A DNA stretch of 64,000 nucleotides from Pseudotabrizicola alkalilacus (GTDB lineage: Bacteria > Pseudomonadota > Alphaproteobacteria > Rhodobacterales > Rhodobacteraceae), in NCBI RefSeq assembly GCF_003443995.1, contig NZ_QWEY01000017.1, forward strand, positions 1-64,000. Reading direction: 5' to 3'. The position numbers and the translations under genes were made by a program. Below, piece after piece: positions 56,877 through 64,000 of the stretch. Numbering within the stretch: the stretch's first letter is position 1; every line of letters begins with the position of its first letter. A model generated the notes under the pieces. It saw only the letters and a list, made by a program, of their open reading frames with translations, was not told the origin of the DNA and searched no databases.

Positions 56877-57494
56877 ATGTTCATCCGTGCCTACCTTCGC
56901 GCCTCAACTGCTGATCAGGATGCCAGCCGTGCCGCTGTTGATCTTGACGGCTTTGCCTCCGACCGGGGGCTGACGATTGCAGCCCGATACACAGAGAACG
57001 AGAGTGGGGCCAAGCTGGAACGGCCCGAACTGTTCCGCCTTCTCGCTGATTGCCTGCCCGGTGACGTGCTACTAGTGGAACAGGTTGACCGCCTGAGCCG
57101 CCTCAACGGGGCCGATTGGGAACGCCTCAAGGCGCAGATCGCAGCAAAGCGGGTCCGCGTCGTTGCGCTTGACTTGCCGACCTCGCACCAGTTGATGCAG
57201 CCGGGGGCCGACGAGTTTACGGCTAGGATGCTGGACGCGATTAACGGCATGATGCTGGACATGCTGGCCGCGATTGCCCGAAAGGACTACGTGGATAGGC
57301 GCAGGCGACAGGCGCAGGGCATCGTGAAGGCCAAGGCCGAGGGCGTCTATCGCGGACGGCCCGAAGATGTGAAGCGGAACTCCGCAATCGTCGCTATGCT
57401 AAGGGGCGGGCAAAGCTGGAACAGCATCATCGCTGCGACCGGCTGTTCCCGATCTACGCTGGCAAGGCTGGCGAAGCGCGGGGCGGTGACATGA
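56877..57494 (+). CDS. serine recombinase / resolvase
   Basis: A 205-residue recombinase of the resolvase/invertase family. The N-terminal catalytic domain begins MFIRAYLRASTADQDA, with the nucleophilic serine at residue 10. LLVEQVDRLSRL contains the conserved arginines. The E-helix segment is MLDMLAAIARKDYVDRRRRQAQGIVKAKAEGVYRGR. A C-terminal helix-turn-helix follows (MLRGGQSWNSIIAATGCSRSTLARL). It could resolve multimers, invert a segment or control its own transcription. The start at 56,877 is set by the YLRAST motif position. Confidence 0.9.
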   Translation: MFIRAYLRASTADQDASRAAVDLDGFASDRGLTIAARYTENESGAKLERPELFRLLADCLPGDVLLVEQVDRLSRLNGADWERLKAQIAAKRVRVVALDLPTSHQLMQPGADEFTARMLDAINGMMLDMLAAIARKDYVDRRRRQAQGIVKAKAEGVYRGRPEDVKRNSAIVAMLRGGQSWNSIIAATGCSRSTLARLAKRGAVT

Positions 57495-57566
57495 TGACCG
57501 ACCCCCTTCGTTGGTTGGGCCTCCGCTTGCTATCGGTGTAACTGGAAGGCATCACAGCAAAGGCGC

Positions 57567-57813
57567 ATCATCGGGCTAGGCATCGACACAGGCACGCCGA
57601 CAGGCAGGCTAATGCTCAACATGCTCAACATGCTCAACATGCTCAACATGCTCAACATGCTCAACATGCTCAACATGCTCAACATGCTCAACATGCTCAA
57701 CATGCTAGGCAGAGGTCGCGGAGTTGCACAAGGCAGGCGTAGGGGCAACTGAGATCGCCCGTCAACTCGGCATAGGTCGCGCTTCGGTTTATCGGGTTTT
57801 GCCTGCCGGGTGA
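57567..57813 (+). pseudogene. broken second resolvase carrying a 9-bp repeat expansion
   Basis: In one frame (57,567 onward) the sequence reads IIGLGIDTGTPTGRLMLNML, close to the resolvase catalytic-domain segment GIDTxTPTGRLMLxxL. The codons for Met-Leu-Asn are then repeated ten times. After the repeat, in another frame (57,709-57,813), it reads AEVAELHKAGVGATEIARQL and on through GIGRASVYRVL to a stop, the usual resolvase C-terminal helix-turn-helix. The E-helix between them is missing and a TAG sits just before the second part. It is a remnant of a different resolvase from the intact one 80 nt upstream. Confidence 0.75.
57612..57706. repeat. 9-bp tandem repeat, ten copies
   Basis: ATGCTCAAC is repeated perfectly ten times (57,612-57,701) and ends with a partial ATGCT. 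It encodes (Met-Leu-Asn)n in frame with the resolvase fragment before it. Perfect identity implies recent slippage, so copy number should vary among isolates. Confidence 0.95.
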
Positions 57814-58035
57814 CGCGGACCGGCAATTCGGGCGCATTCGCCACAGCGCCAGTGCAGCGGCCCTGACAGCGGCTCCGGCTAGATATGCGGCGACGGTAGC
57901 CGGATTGTGTCAGAGGGCATCAGGCGGGGCTAAATCCGGGGTGCACGCGGGTTATGAGCCATGGCGCTGGCTGTGTGTGCTGAGGGCGGCATCTATTCCC
58001 TTTCGCCATGGGTGCGCGGCATGTCCGCTGCTTTC

Positions 58036-58123
58036 GCCACGGGTTCCATCCGGCTTGCCATGGGCTTTCATCTGACCATCCACCCGGGTTCAACCTGGCA
58101 TCGCCACGGGTTCGACCTGGCGG
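58036..58123. repeat. 22-bp iteron-like repeats
   Basis: Four units share a GGGTTC-x-A-x-CCTGG core starting at 58,041, 58,062 (degenerate), 58,086 and 58,108, spacing 21-24 bp. Two are preceded by CGCCAC. They sit just before the AT-rich block, the arrangement seen in iteron-type replication origins. Confidence 0.45.
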
Positions 58124-58297
58124 AGTATTCCTGACCCTGCGTCCTAAGACTAACAAACTCGGTTCAGTATCTGTTTCAAACAAGATTATCCCCGGTTTAT
58201 CCCGGCTTAGATACTACCGGCATGGGTAAGACAGACAACCGGCGTGATAATTGTTACCGCGCCGGTATCTGTTCCAACTCAAGCATATCCATATATA

Positions 58298-58381
58298 ATA
58301 CCTAGTATATGACCTAGTATAAGACTTAGTGTAATACCTGGTATATAACCTTATAGAAGACTTAATGAAGTACCGGATTAT
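58298..58381. repeat. degenerate 12-bp tandem array, left
   Basis: Seven consecutive 12-bp units fit NNACCTAGTATA (for example ATACCTAGTATA, TGACCTAGTATA, AGACTTAGTGTA, ATACCTGGTATA). The units decay to the right. Confidence 0.6.
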
Positions 58382-58687
58382 ACATTGTACAAGCCGATGT
58401 AGAGACCTGAATTACATAGGAGTTAACATAGCAGGGAGTATGGGAGTGCAGGATATATGCTGAATATTATCAATATATATCAATTAGTTACACTATAGTA
58501 TCCTATTGATTATGCTCCGCTAAGTTATCCGGAAGTAAGCTGTAATGTGTCAACTTCTATACATGAAATATACCGGATCATATAACTGGTGCGATGCTGC
58601 ATCAATAATGACTGCATGCAAGAGGTAAGGCCGGATTAATTAGCAAGTTGATGCCTTGGTGCATGTTCCAAGTTATTTGTATAGTAG

Positions 58688-58843
58688 GTGTAGCTATCGA
58701 TATAGCAACTTGTATAGCTACCTACATAGCAATCGGTAAAGCTACGTGTGTAAACATTGGTATAACGCATTGTATCCATATCGGTATGATGCTTGGACAT
58801 CAACTTGGCATGGAAGTGTATATGGAGTTGGTAGCGGTGCATA
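58688..58843. repeat. degenerate 12-bp tandem array, right
   Basis: About thirteen consecutive 12-bp units resemble GTATAGCTATCG (for example GTGTAGCTATCG, ATATAGCAACTT, GTATAGCTACCT, ACATAGCAATCG). The unit may be related to that of the left array with a shift. Two overlapping short reading frames here are periodic by-products. Confidence 0.55.
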
Positions 58844-58974
58844 GCTGTTGACTTGATATAGTTGGGGTGCCTACTTGGCGCGTATATCAGTTGTGCTTAG
58901 TAATTATTTGTTAATCCTGATATTAATTATCTTGCAAACTGGTAATTCTCGTGCCAGAAGGGCTGCATCCGGTT

Positions 58975-59030
58975 GGCGGCTTGACACTATCACCGGACGG
59001 CGGACCTGCGTGGCGGCTTGACACTACCAC
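58975..59030 (+). promoter_or_regulatory. 19-bp direct repeat with TTGACA upstream of the recombinase-like gene
   Basis: GGCGGCTTGACACTAYCAC occurs at 58,975-58,993 and 59,012-59,030, one mismatch, 37-bp period. Each copy contains TTGACA. It lies about 80 nt before the gene at 59,111 and may be its promoter with operator copies. Confidence 0.5.
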
Positions 59031-59110
59031 AAGGCGGCGACTGACTGTGCGGCGCAGTTAGCTATCAATCCATTAGGGCTGTTAGTTGACTGCGCCAGCA
59101 TAGTTCAATC

Positions 59111-60061
59111 ATGTACAGGATCAGAGTTAATATGTCGGCATTTGTATGCTGCGGCGTTGGACTTCCCTATGTCAAACAACACACTGGACGCGACGGAGTG
59201 AAGCATCTTTGCTTTCAACGCGGCGGCTATTCAGTACGCCTTGCACCTGATCAGCACCAACCCGGCTTCTTCCGCCTGTATCGGTCCGCTATGCTTCGGT
59301 CGGGTGTCACCGAACATCAGGTGCGGCGTATCCTACAGCGCACACCCGGAACGCTCAGCCATGCCGTGCTGCAATGGAAAGCCCTGCAACAGGTGGGGCG
59401 GCAGTTCGCGATGTCAGCACATAGCAGACGACTAGCTGACGACATCAGCAGCAGCGCGGGCTGGTTGCACTTGGATGAACTCACTGTCACGCATGTTGAC
59501 TTCATCTGCGGCAGAGGCACGGCGAGCGGCTTTGTGCAAAACCGGCGGCTCCAGGTTCTGCGGCTGGTTGCGCGAAACGCGGGCCGTACAGCGTCGCTAG
59601 CCTTTAGCCTGCCCGTTGCTCGTGAAACCTTGCAGAGGACCGCTCAGCCTCTCCCCTGCTGGACTGCCGACGATCTGAGGGCATTCTGCCTGATGTTCCC
59701 TGTCGGCACCGTCGAGCATACCGCCGCTAACCTAATGATCTGGCTCGGTCTCAGCCCGGCAGCCCTCGTGTATCTTGATGCGGATGAACTCGATGCGCTT
59801 TCTGATCCACGCAGCAGGTTCGGGGTAGAAGTCCACTTCGCCTTCGCTGCGCTACCCTCCGGCCTGTATGGTGCTGTTGAGGATATGCGCCGGAGCGGTG
59901 GCGGACTAGCAGCCCGGATGCGGGCAGCAACTGCACGGGCAGGTGTCCCGAACCTGACGCGGCAAAGCGTCGTGAAGTTGAATGCGGAACTCGTTGGTGC
60001 CATGATAGCACGTCCTGCCTCAAGCGGTCGGTACGGGGTACTTGTTGATGGCCTGATGTAG
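59111..60061 (+). CDS. tyrosine-recombinase-like protein lacking most catalytic residues
   Basis: A 316-residue intact reading frame; ATG 59,132 is an alternative start. Residues 17-60 (GLPYVKQHTGRDG to RLYRSAM) resemble the N-terminal arm-binding domain of alphaproteobacterial integrases. RTPGTLSHAVLQW (77-89) and the following helices resemble their core-binding domain, and CWTADDLRAFCLMFPVGT (183-200) the start of the catalytic domain. Where active enzymes have GQRRSD, this one has GLSPAA (213-218), losing the first catalytic arginine. The HxLR box reads NLTR (281-284), and the GH(R/K) box is absent. It should still bind DNA. Its 3' end overlaps the integrase gene by 42 nt on the other strand. 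Confidence 0.65.
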   Translation: MYRIRVNMSAFVCCGVGLPYVKQHTGRDGVKHLCFQRGGYSVRLAPDQHQPGFFRLYRSAMLRSGVTEHQVRRILQRTPGTLSHAVLQWKALQQVGRQFAMSAHSRRLADDISSSAGWLHLDELTVTHVDFICGRGTASGFVQNRRLQVLRLVARNAGRTASLAFSLPVARETLQRTAQPLPCWTADDLRAFCLMFPVGTVEHTAANLMIWLGLSPAALVYLDADELDALSDPRSRFGVEVHFAFAALPSGLYGAVEDMRRSGGGLAARMRAATARAGVPNLTRQSVVKLNAELVGAMIARPASSGRYGVLVDGLM

Positions 60062-61657
60062 CTGAACGAGCGTGTAGCCCTCGCGATTGTATGTGCCTTG
60101 TGTTACTCCCTTGCGTTCATGTCCTACGATAGACTGGCAAACAGGGTCTTCCACTCCAGCTTGTATAAGTCGCGTCACCATTGTGTGCCGTAGGCCGTGG
60201 AACACATGCGCCTTGGACTTGATGCCAAGTGCAGGTGTCAGAACGTCATTAAACCATCTGCCGAGTGCGCGGCCATAACCTGCCTTCGGCTCGAAGTTAT
60301 ACTCCGGGAACATTCTGCTAGTTGTCCGGCTGCATATGTCTCTGTGATAGTCGAGCAATCCGAGTTCAATTAAGCGGTTGTGCACGGGAACCTTGCGGCG
60401 GGCAGCAGCAGTCTTGAACTTCTTGTTGCCCACATCGTCTTCGCTCTCGAACAGGTTGAAGTACCATATGCCGTCTTGCTGTTGCAGGTCTGCCGCTTCC
60501 ATTTGGCATATCTCATTAAGTCGTGCGCCGCTGAACATTCCTATCAAGCTGGCCCACTTGTGGCTCTCCTTCTTGACAAGTCCACGGGTGTTCTGTGTCA
60601 ATTCAGTGTACACAGCTTGCAGTGCATCGGGTTTGAACGCTTGGCGCTGTTCCCTGCTATCCTTCCGATTGCTCAACACCCGCATGCCCTCAAAGGGGTT
60701 CGCCTCAGTGTGTCCGTTCTTCTCGGCCCAGTCGAAGAAACTCTGATAGATGCTGATATAGCTGTTCACGGTGACCGTGGACATCGGCGCGATACCGGGA
60801 AGTGCTGCGGCCTCCCTTATGGTCAAGTGGCGGGTTGCCTGTTGCTTGTTCCTGTTCGGCGGCAGCTTGGACACAACCTGCTTCACGTCCCTTGCGTGTT
60901 GCTTGGTGATGGTCCCTATCTCGGTGTCGGTGCCGAGCAACTCTATCAGTGCGTCAAGCGCAGCCTGCTTCTTTCCGAACGTACCGAACTCCCAACTCTT
61001 TGCACGGCGGTTCTCTGCGATGTACTCCGCTATCGCGTCTGCCAAGCTGATGCCCTCAAGTGCCGATGATGCTGGTGCAGGTTCCATGATCGGCGCGGGG
61101 ACATTGGTGCTGTTGAAGTCGTAGTGGTTGAGCGCGGCGTGATGCTTCCCGAACTCCCTGAGCATGTCACGCCAAGCCATCTGAATTTCCCGCAGCAGGC
61201 GTTCGGGCCGTTCCTCTGCCTCGGATTGGGGCAGGCCGCTGGAGGCACAGAAACGGCTCAGGAAGGGCTGCGGATCATCGGCTAGTGCAATGGCGCGGAA
61301 ATCCTCCGGCGTGCCCTCTGCGAGCATCAGGGATGTCTGGAGAGGGGCGAGTGCCAGTTCTGACATCGGGCCACCCGCGCCGACGCCATCCAGCATCTTG
61401 GCAAGCTGGGCCTTAAAGGCCGCGTGCACGACTTTCCGAAGTTCATCATGCCGCATGGTGTTGAGTTCTCCCGTCCGCTCTAGCGATGTGCCGAAGGCAG
61501 CGAGTTCACGGGCAATCACCGTGGCCCGCCTCGGGCATCGCGTCTGCAACGAGATCCGGATACACCGTCGCCCCTCGTTAGCAACAGCCGAGCGAAGCGG
61601 CCAGCGGAAGTAGAATATGCTGTGCCGGGAGCGTGTGAGGTAAGCATGTACTAGCAT
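60020..61657 (-). CDS. int: tyrosine recombinase / integrase of the island
   Basis: A 545-residue site-specific recombinase. The start MLVHAYLTRSRHSIFYFRWPL matches the N-terminal domain of DUF6538-type phage integrases. A core-binding domain lies around residues 200-320. The catalytic set is complete: R379 in SGARLNE, H487 and R490 in FHGLRH, H513 in VGHERKG and Y523 in TYNREGY. It lies 63 bp from the tRNA-Ala end of the island, the usual place for the integrase. Its coding sequence has lower GC than the flanking core genes. Confidence 0.93.
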   Translation of the reverse strand: MLVHAYLTRSRHSIFYFRWPLRSAVANEGRRCIRISLQTRCPRRATVIARELAAFGTSLERTGELNTMRHDELRKVVHAAFKAQLAKMLDGVGAGGPMSELALAPLQTSLMLAEGTPEDFRAIALADDPQPFLSRFCASSGLPQSEAEERPERLLREIQMAWRDMLREFGKHHAALNHYDFNSTNVPAPIMEPAPASSALEGISLADAIAEYIAENRRAKSWEFGTFGKKQAALDALIELLGTDTEIGTITKQHARDVKQVVSKLPPNRNKQQATRHLTIREAAALPGIAPMSTVTVNSYISIYQSFFDWAEKNGHTEANPFEGMRVLSNRKDSREQRQAFKPDALQAVYTELTQNTRGLVKKESHKWASLIGMFSGARLNEICQMEAADLQQQDGIWYFNLFESEDDVGNKKFKTAAARRKVPVHNRLIELGLLDYHRDICSRTTSRMFPEYNFEPKAGYGRALGRWFNDVLTPALGIKSKAHVFHGLRHTMVTRLIQAGVEDPVCQSIVGHERKGVTQGTYNREGYTLVQLHQAINKYPVPTA

Positions 61658-61660
61658 CGT

Positions 61661-61686
61661 GTGTCACCCGTTGGTGCCGCACCTGC
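61661..61686. other. candidate integrase arm-type site, right
   Basis: The partner of 55,952-55,977 (about 20 of 26 identical, same orientation). It lies 34 bp inside the right end and directly upstream of the integrase start, so integrase binding could also repress its own promoter. Confidence 0.5.
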
Positions 61687-61722
61687 GAATCTGCTATACT
61701 AAGTCCTTGAAAAGTAAAAGTT

Positions 61723-61798
<76 letters not shown>

Positions 61799-61900
61799 AC
61801 CGGGTATCGTCACGTTTCCGTTTCGATGGGCGGTATTTAGGCGAGGGCGTGGGGGGGTGCAAGTGGTTTTTTGCGTCCCGTCCCACGCCGATGCGAAATC

Positions 61901-62233
61901 TCAGGTCTCGTCGTCATCCCCGGCCACATCGGCCAGTTCGTCCAGCGAAACATTGTCATCTGCATCGTCTTCGAGCAGATCATCGTCCAGTTCCGCATCA
62001 TCGGTTGCGGTTTCCAGCAGATCGTCATCGGCTTCCAGATCATCGACCAGAACCTCTTCGTCCTTTTCAGGCACGACGCGGGCAATGACCGACGCCGCCA
62101 TCTTGCGGCGGGCAGATTCGATATCCACGACCTCACCCGTGTAGGGGCTGACGATCGGGGAGCGGTTCAGGTCATAAAAGCGTTTCCCGGTGGTCGGGCA
62201 AATACGCTTTGTACCCCATTCTTCCTTGGGCAT
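61901..62233 (-). CDS. FYDLN acid domain protein (TIGR02300 type)
   Basis: A 110-residue protein beginning MPKEEWGTKRICPTTGKRFYDLNRSPIVSPYTGE, the conserved zinc-ribbon-like head of this alphaproteobacterial family. A strongly acidic tail follows (residues 65-110, runs of Asp and Glu). Function unknown. AAGGGAA precedes the ATG. It is divergent from the YgjP-like gene and upstream of tRNA-Ala on the same strand. Confidence 0.92.
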   Translation of the reverse strand: MPKEEWGTKRICPTTGKRFYDLNRSPIVSPYTGEVVDIESARRKMAASVIARVVPEKDEEVLVDDLEADDDLLETATDDAELDDDLLEDDADDNVSLDELADVAGDDDET

Positions 62234-62296
62234 GGTGGTTCCCTTAAGGCTGTGGAATTGCAGTAACGGCGTCGCTTGCCACAAGGGCCCGCGTCT

Positions 62297-62344
62297 GTCA
62301 AAGGCTTTTGGCCAAAGGATGGCCAAGGTCAAAGGCTTTTGGCC
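62297..62344. repeat. 17-bp direct repeat in a divergent promoter region
   Basis: GTCAAAGGCTTTTGGCC occurs exactly at 62,297-62,313 and 62,328-62,344, period 31 bp. Each contains the dyad AAAGGCTTTT, and a further GGCCAAAGGATGGCC dyad lies between. The helical phasing suggests two bound protein units. Confidence 0.7.
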
Positions 62345-62399
62345 CCATTGCGGCCATTGTCAAGGTGGCTATTCTGTCCCGGCCTTGCAAGAGCGACAC

Positions 62400-63104
62400 A
62401 TGCCCCAGCTTCCCGGTTTCCCTCCCCTCGACATTACCCTGCGCCGGTCTGCCCGGACGCGGCGGTTTTCGCTGCGGGTGTCGCGGCTTGACGGTCGCGT
62501 TACCCTGTCGATGCCATTGCGCGCCCGCGAGTCAGAGGCGCTGCGCTTTGCGGCCGAGCAAGAGGGCTGGATCCGGCAGACGCTGGCGCAGATGCCGGGT
62601 CGGCGACTGGTGGCCTTGGGCGATGTGATCCCGGTCGAGGGCCAGATGCGGCGGCTGGTCGCGGGGGCTGGCCGCTCGGTCCGGCTGGAGGGTGATTCGC
62701 TTTTCATTCCGGGCGATCCGGCACAGGCCGGGGTTCGGGCCGGCGCCTTTCTCAAGGTGCTGGCGCGTGACCGTCTGGCCGCCGCCTGTGACCGTCATGC
62801 CGCCCGTCTGGGCCGCCCCTACACCCGGCTGACGCTGCGCGATACCCGGTCCCGTTGGGGGTCTTGCGCGCATGACGGCGCGCTGATGTTTTCGTGGCGG
62901 CTGATCATGGCACCGGTTCCGGTGCTGGACTACGTCGCCGCCCACGAGGTGGCGCATCTGGCGCAGATGAACCACTCCCCGGCGTTCTGGGCAGTGGTTG
63001 AGCAGCTGTTCCCGCGCTGGCAGGTGCAGCGCAGCTGGCTGCACACCGAGGGGCAGGCGCTGCATGGTTACGTCTTTGGTCCGCAGAGCCACGCCGAGGA
63101 TTGA
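62400..63104 (+). CDS. YgjP-like zinc metallopeptidase (DUF45)
   Basis: A 234-residue protein with RRSARTRRFSLRVSRLDGRVTLSMP at the start, DTRSRWGSC at residues 148-156 and the zinc motif HEVAH at 182-186, with a third histidine at 192 (MNHSPAFW). These are the DUF45/YgjP signatures; the group resembles SprT and M48 metalloproteases. Substrates are unknown. ATG 62,400 fits the family; no strong ribosome site is evident. Confidence 0.9.
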   Translation: MPQLPGFPPLDITLRRSARTRRFSLRVSRLDGRVTLSMPLRARESEALRFAAEQEGWIRQTLAQMPGRRLVALGDVIPVEGQMRRLVAGAGRSVRLEGDSLFIPGDPAQAGVRAGAFLKVLARDRLAAACDRHAARLGRPYTRLTLRDTRSRWGSCAHDGALMFSWRLIMAPVPVLDYVAAHEVAHLAQMNHSPAFWAVVEQLFPRWQVQRSWLHTEGQALHGYVFGPQSHAED

Positions 63105-63137
63105 CCCCGGCGCAAAAGCGGTGCTTGGCTGGCAATC

Positions 63138-63788
63138 ATGCCGATCACACCCCGCCTGACCGATCCCAACGCCGCCGCCCATGAGCGCCTGTATCGCAGC
63201 CTGCGTCAGCAGGTGATGCATGGCGAGGTGCCGCCCGGCCAGCCGATGACCCTGCGCGGTCTTGCCAAAGACTATGGCGTGTCGATGACCCCCGCGCGCG
63301 AGGCGATCCGTCGTCTGGTGGCCGAGGGCGCGCTGACCATTTCCAGCTCGGGCCGCGTGTCGACGCCCGAGCTGACGCCGGAGCGGATCGAGGAGCTGGC
63401 CGCGATCCGCGCCCTGCTGGAACCCGAGATGGCCGCACGCGCCCTGCCGCGTGCCCATTTCGCCCTGATCGACCGTCTGGCCGCCATCAACGCGCTGAAC
63501 GCCGAGGCGGTGCAGCGGCAGGATGCAGTGGCCTATGTGCGCACCAATCTGGAATTTCATCGCACGCTTTATCTGCGGGCGCAGGCCCCGGCGATGCTGG
63601 CGATCTGCGAGACGGTCTGGCTGCAACTGGGCCCGACGATGCGCGCCCTGTATTCGCGGTTGCGCCGGAAAGAGCCGCCGCAATATCACCGCCTTATTCT
63701 CGCTGCCCTGAAAGCAGGCGATGAGCCGGGTTTGCGGCTGGCAGTGCGGACAGATGTGACACAGGGGCTGCGGCATCTGGCGGGATGA
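63138..63788 (+). CDS. GntR family transcriptional regulator (FadR/FCD type)
   Basis: A 216-residue regulator. The N-terminal winged helix has LYRSLRQQVMHGEVPPGQPM, then LRGLAKDYGVSMTPAREAIRRLVAEGAL. The C-terminal all-helical FCD effector domain includes AIRALLEPEMAARAL and LEFHRTLYLRAQAP with likely metal-binding histidines. FCD members usually sense organic acids. It lies 33 nt after the YgjP-like gene. Targets are unknown. Confidence 0.9.
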   Translation: MPITPRLTDPNAAAHERLYRSLRQQVMHGEVPPGQPMTLRGLAKDYGVSMTPAREAIRRLVAEGALTISSSGRVSTPELTPERIEELAAIRALLEPEMAARALPRAHFALIDRLAAINALNAEAVQRQDAVAYVRTNLEFHRTLYLRAQAPAMLAICETVWLQLGPTMRALYSRLRRKEPPQYHRLILAALKAGDEPGLRLAVRTDVTQGLRHLAG

Positions 63789-63857
63789 CGATGAAACCAG
63801 TTGTGAAACCGCAAGGTTTTGGCGCTATTGTCGCCCGTATTGAAACAGTTGGCTCGC

Positions 63858-64000
63858 ATGACCGCACATCACAACGCCTTTTTGCTGTCCGGCAGCCGGG
63901 TTGACCGTCGCACCACCAGCCTTGGTGTTTACGGCGCAGATGGCGGGCTGTTGCCCGACTGCGCGATCCGCACCGCCTCGTGGACGACCGTTCCGGCGGC
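63858..64000 (+). CDS. unknown protein, 5' end only
   Basis: An open frame from ATG 63,858 to the window end reads MTAHHNAFLLSGSRVDRRTT, then SLGVYGADGGLLPD and CAIRTASWTTVP. The GVYGADGGLLPD segment recalls family 61 glycosyltransferases, but 47 residues are too few to decide. It follows the GntR gene by 69 nt on the same strand. Confidence 0.5.
   Translation, partial: MTAHHNAFLLSGSRVDRRTTSLGVYGADGGLLPDCAIRTASWTTVPA

Larger units (their letters stand above)
57814..59110. other. 1.3-kb gene-free repeat-rich and AT-rich segment
   Basis: No frame here has family features or a good ribosome site. It holds 22-bp iteron-like units (58,036-58,123), two 12-bp-period degenerate arrays in AT-rich DNA (58,298-58,381 and 58,688-58,843), and a 19-bp direct repeat (58,975-59,030). 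The composition is clearly unlike the GC-rich flanks. Confidence 0.6.

Noticed and set aside
57612-57706. CRISPR-like array
   Set aside because: The units are 9 bp with no spacers; it is a simple tandem repeat.
57530-57844. Minus-strand frame with (SML)n repeats
   Set aside because: It is produced by the 9-bp repeat; the resolvase-like segments on the plus strand explain the region better.
58636-58851. Two short overlapping reading frames on opposite strands
   Set aside because: Both show six-residue periodicity from underlying short tandem repeats, with no ribosome site or family features.

Overview
The window looks like chromosome of a high-GC alphaproteobacterium of the Rhodobacteraceae/Paracoccaceae type. 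Pointers are a GcrA cell-cycle regulator, a FYDLN-acid-domain protein, a 45-residue entericidin-type lipoprotein, DUF1127 and MeaB genes, an Irr-type iron box in front of a di-haem cytochrome c peroxidase, and dispersed intergenic palindromes of a style I associate with this family. I do not assign a genus.

Layout. 1-4,700: two RTX-type secreted proteins (one cut by the window edge, one M10-like metalloprotease) with a small exported protein between them. 4,700-23,800: a surface-polysaccharide locus. It holds ABC-type capsule export genes (kpsT/kpsE leftward, kpsM rightward), a Wza/KpsD-like lipoprotein, glycosyltransferases, and nucleotide-sugar genes (galE, manC, fcl, rmlA-D-B-C, ugd). A three-gene phage-tail-fibre-like set headed by a DUF2793 protein sits inside it. 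24,000-44,300: mostly housekeeping (rimO, a 2-hydroxyacid dehydrogenase, AsmA-like protein, ccpA, gcrA, argD-argF, hemerythrin-like, DUF1993, MFS, DUF1127, meaB, DUF3108, hrpB, rpmB, lepA). 44,400-55,600: a catabolic cluster with glycerate 2-kinase, a LacI-type regulator, a complete ABC importer with two ATPases and a 62-residue membrane protein, and a fused dihydroxyacetone kinase. A GNAT gene and tRNA-Arg(UCU) close this part. 55,872-61,739: a 5.87-kb genomic island in the 3' end of tRNA-Ala(GGC). 61,900-64,000: core genes again (FYDLN protein, YgjP-like metalloprotease, GntR regulator, start of an unknown gene).

How the parts work together. The sugar genes can make UDP-galactose, UDP-glucuronate, dTDP-rhamnose and GDP-mannose, and GDP-fucose if a GDP-mannose dehydratase exists elsewhere. 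The ABC exporter and outer-membrane lipoprotein would carry the polymer out. The DUF2793 set resembles a capsule-binding phage or gene-transfer-agent fibre and may recognise that same polymer. The importer, kinase and glycerate kinase suggest uptake and phosphorylation of a three-carbon or related polyol compound.

The most unusual region is the island. It has 19-bp direct-repeat ends, candidate integrase arm sites, an intact tyrosine recombinase, and a second full-length tyrosine-recombinase-like protein that has lost most catalytic residues. It also has an intact serine recombinase and a second, broken resolvase in which a 9-bp unit has expanded to ten copies. Between these lie about 1.3 kb of iteron-like and 12-bp-period degenerate repeats in AT-rich DNA. 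All product names come from reading the sequence alone; no database search was run.
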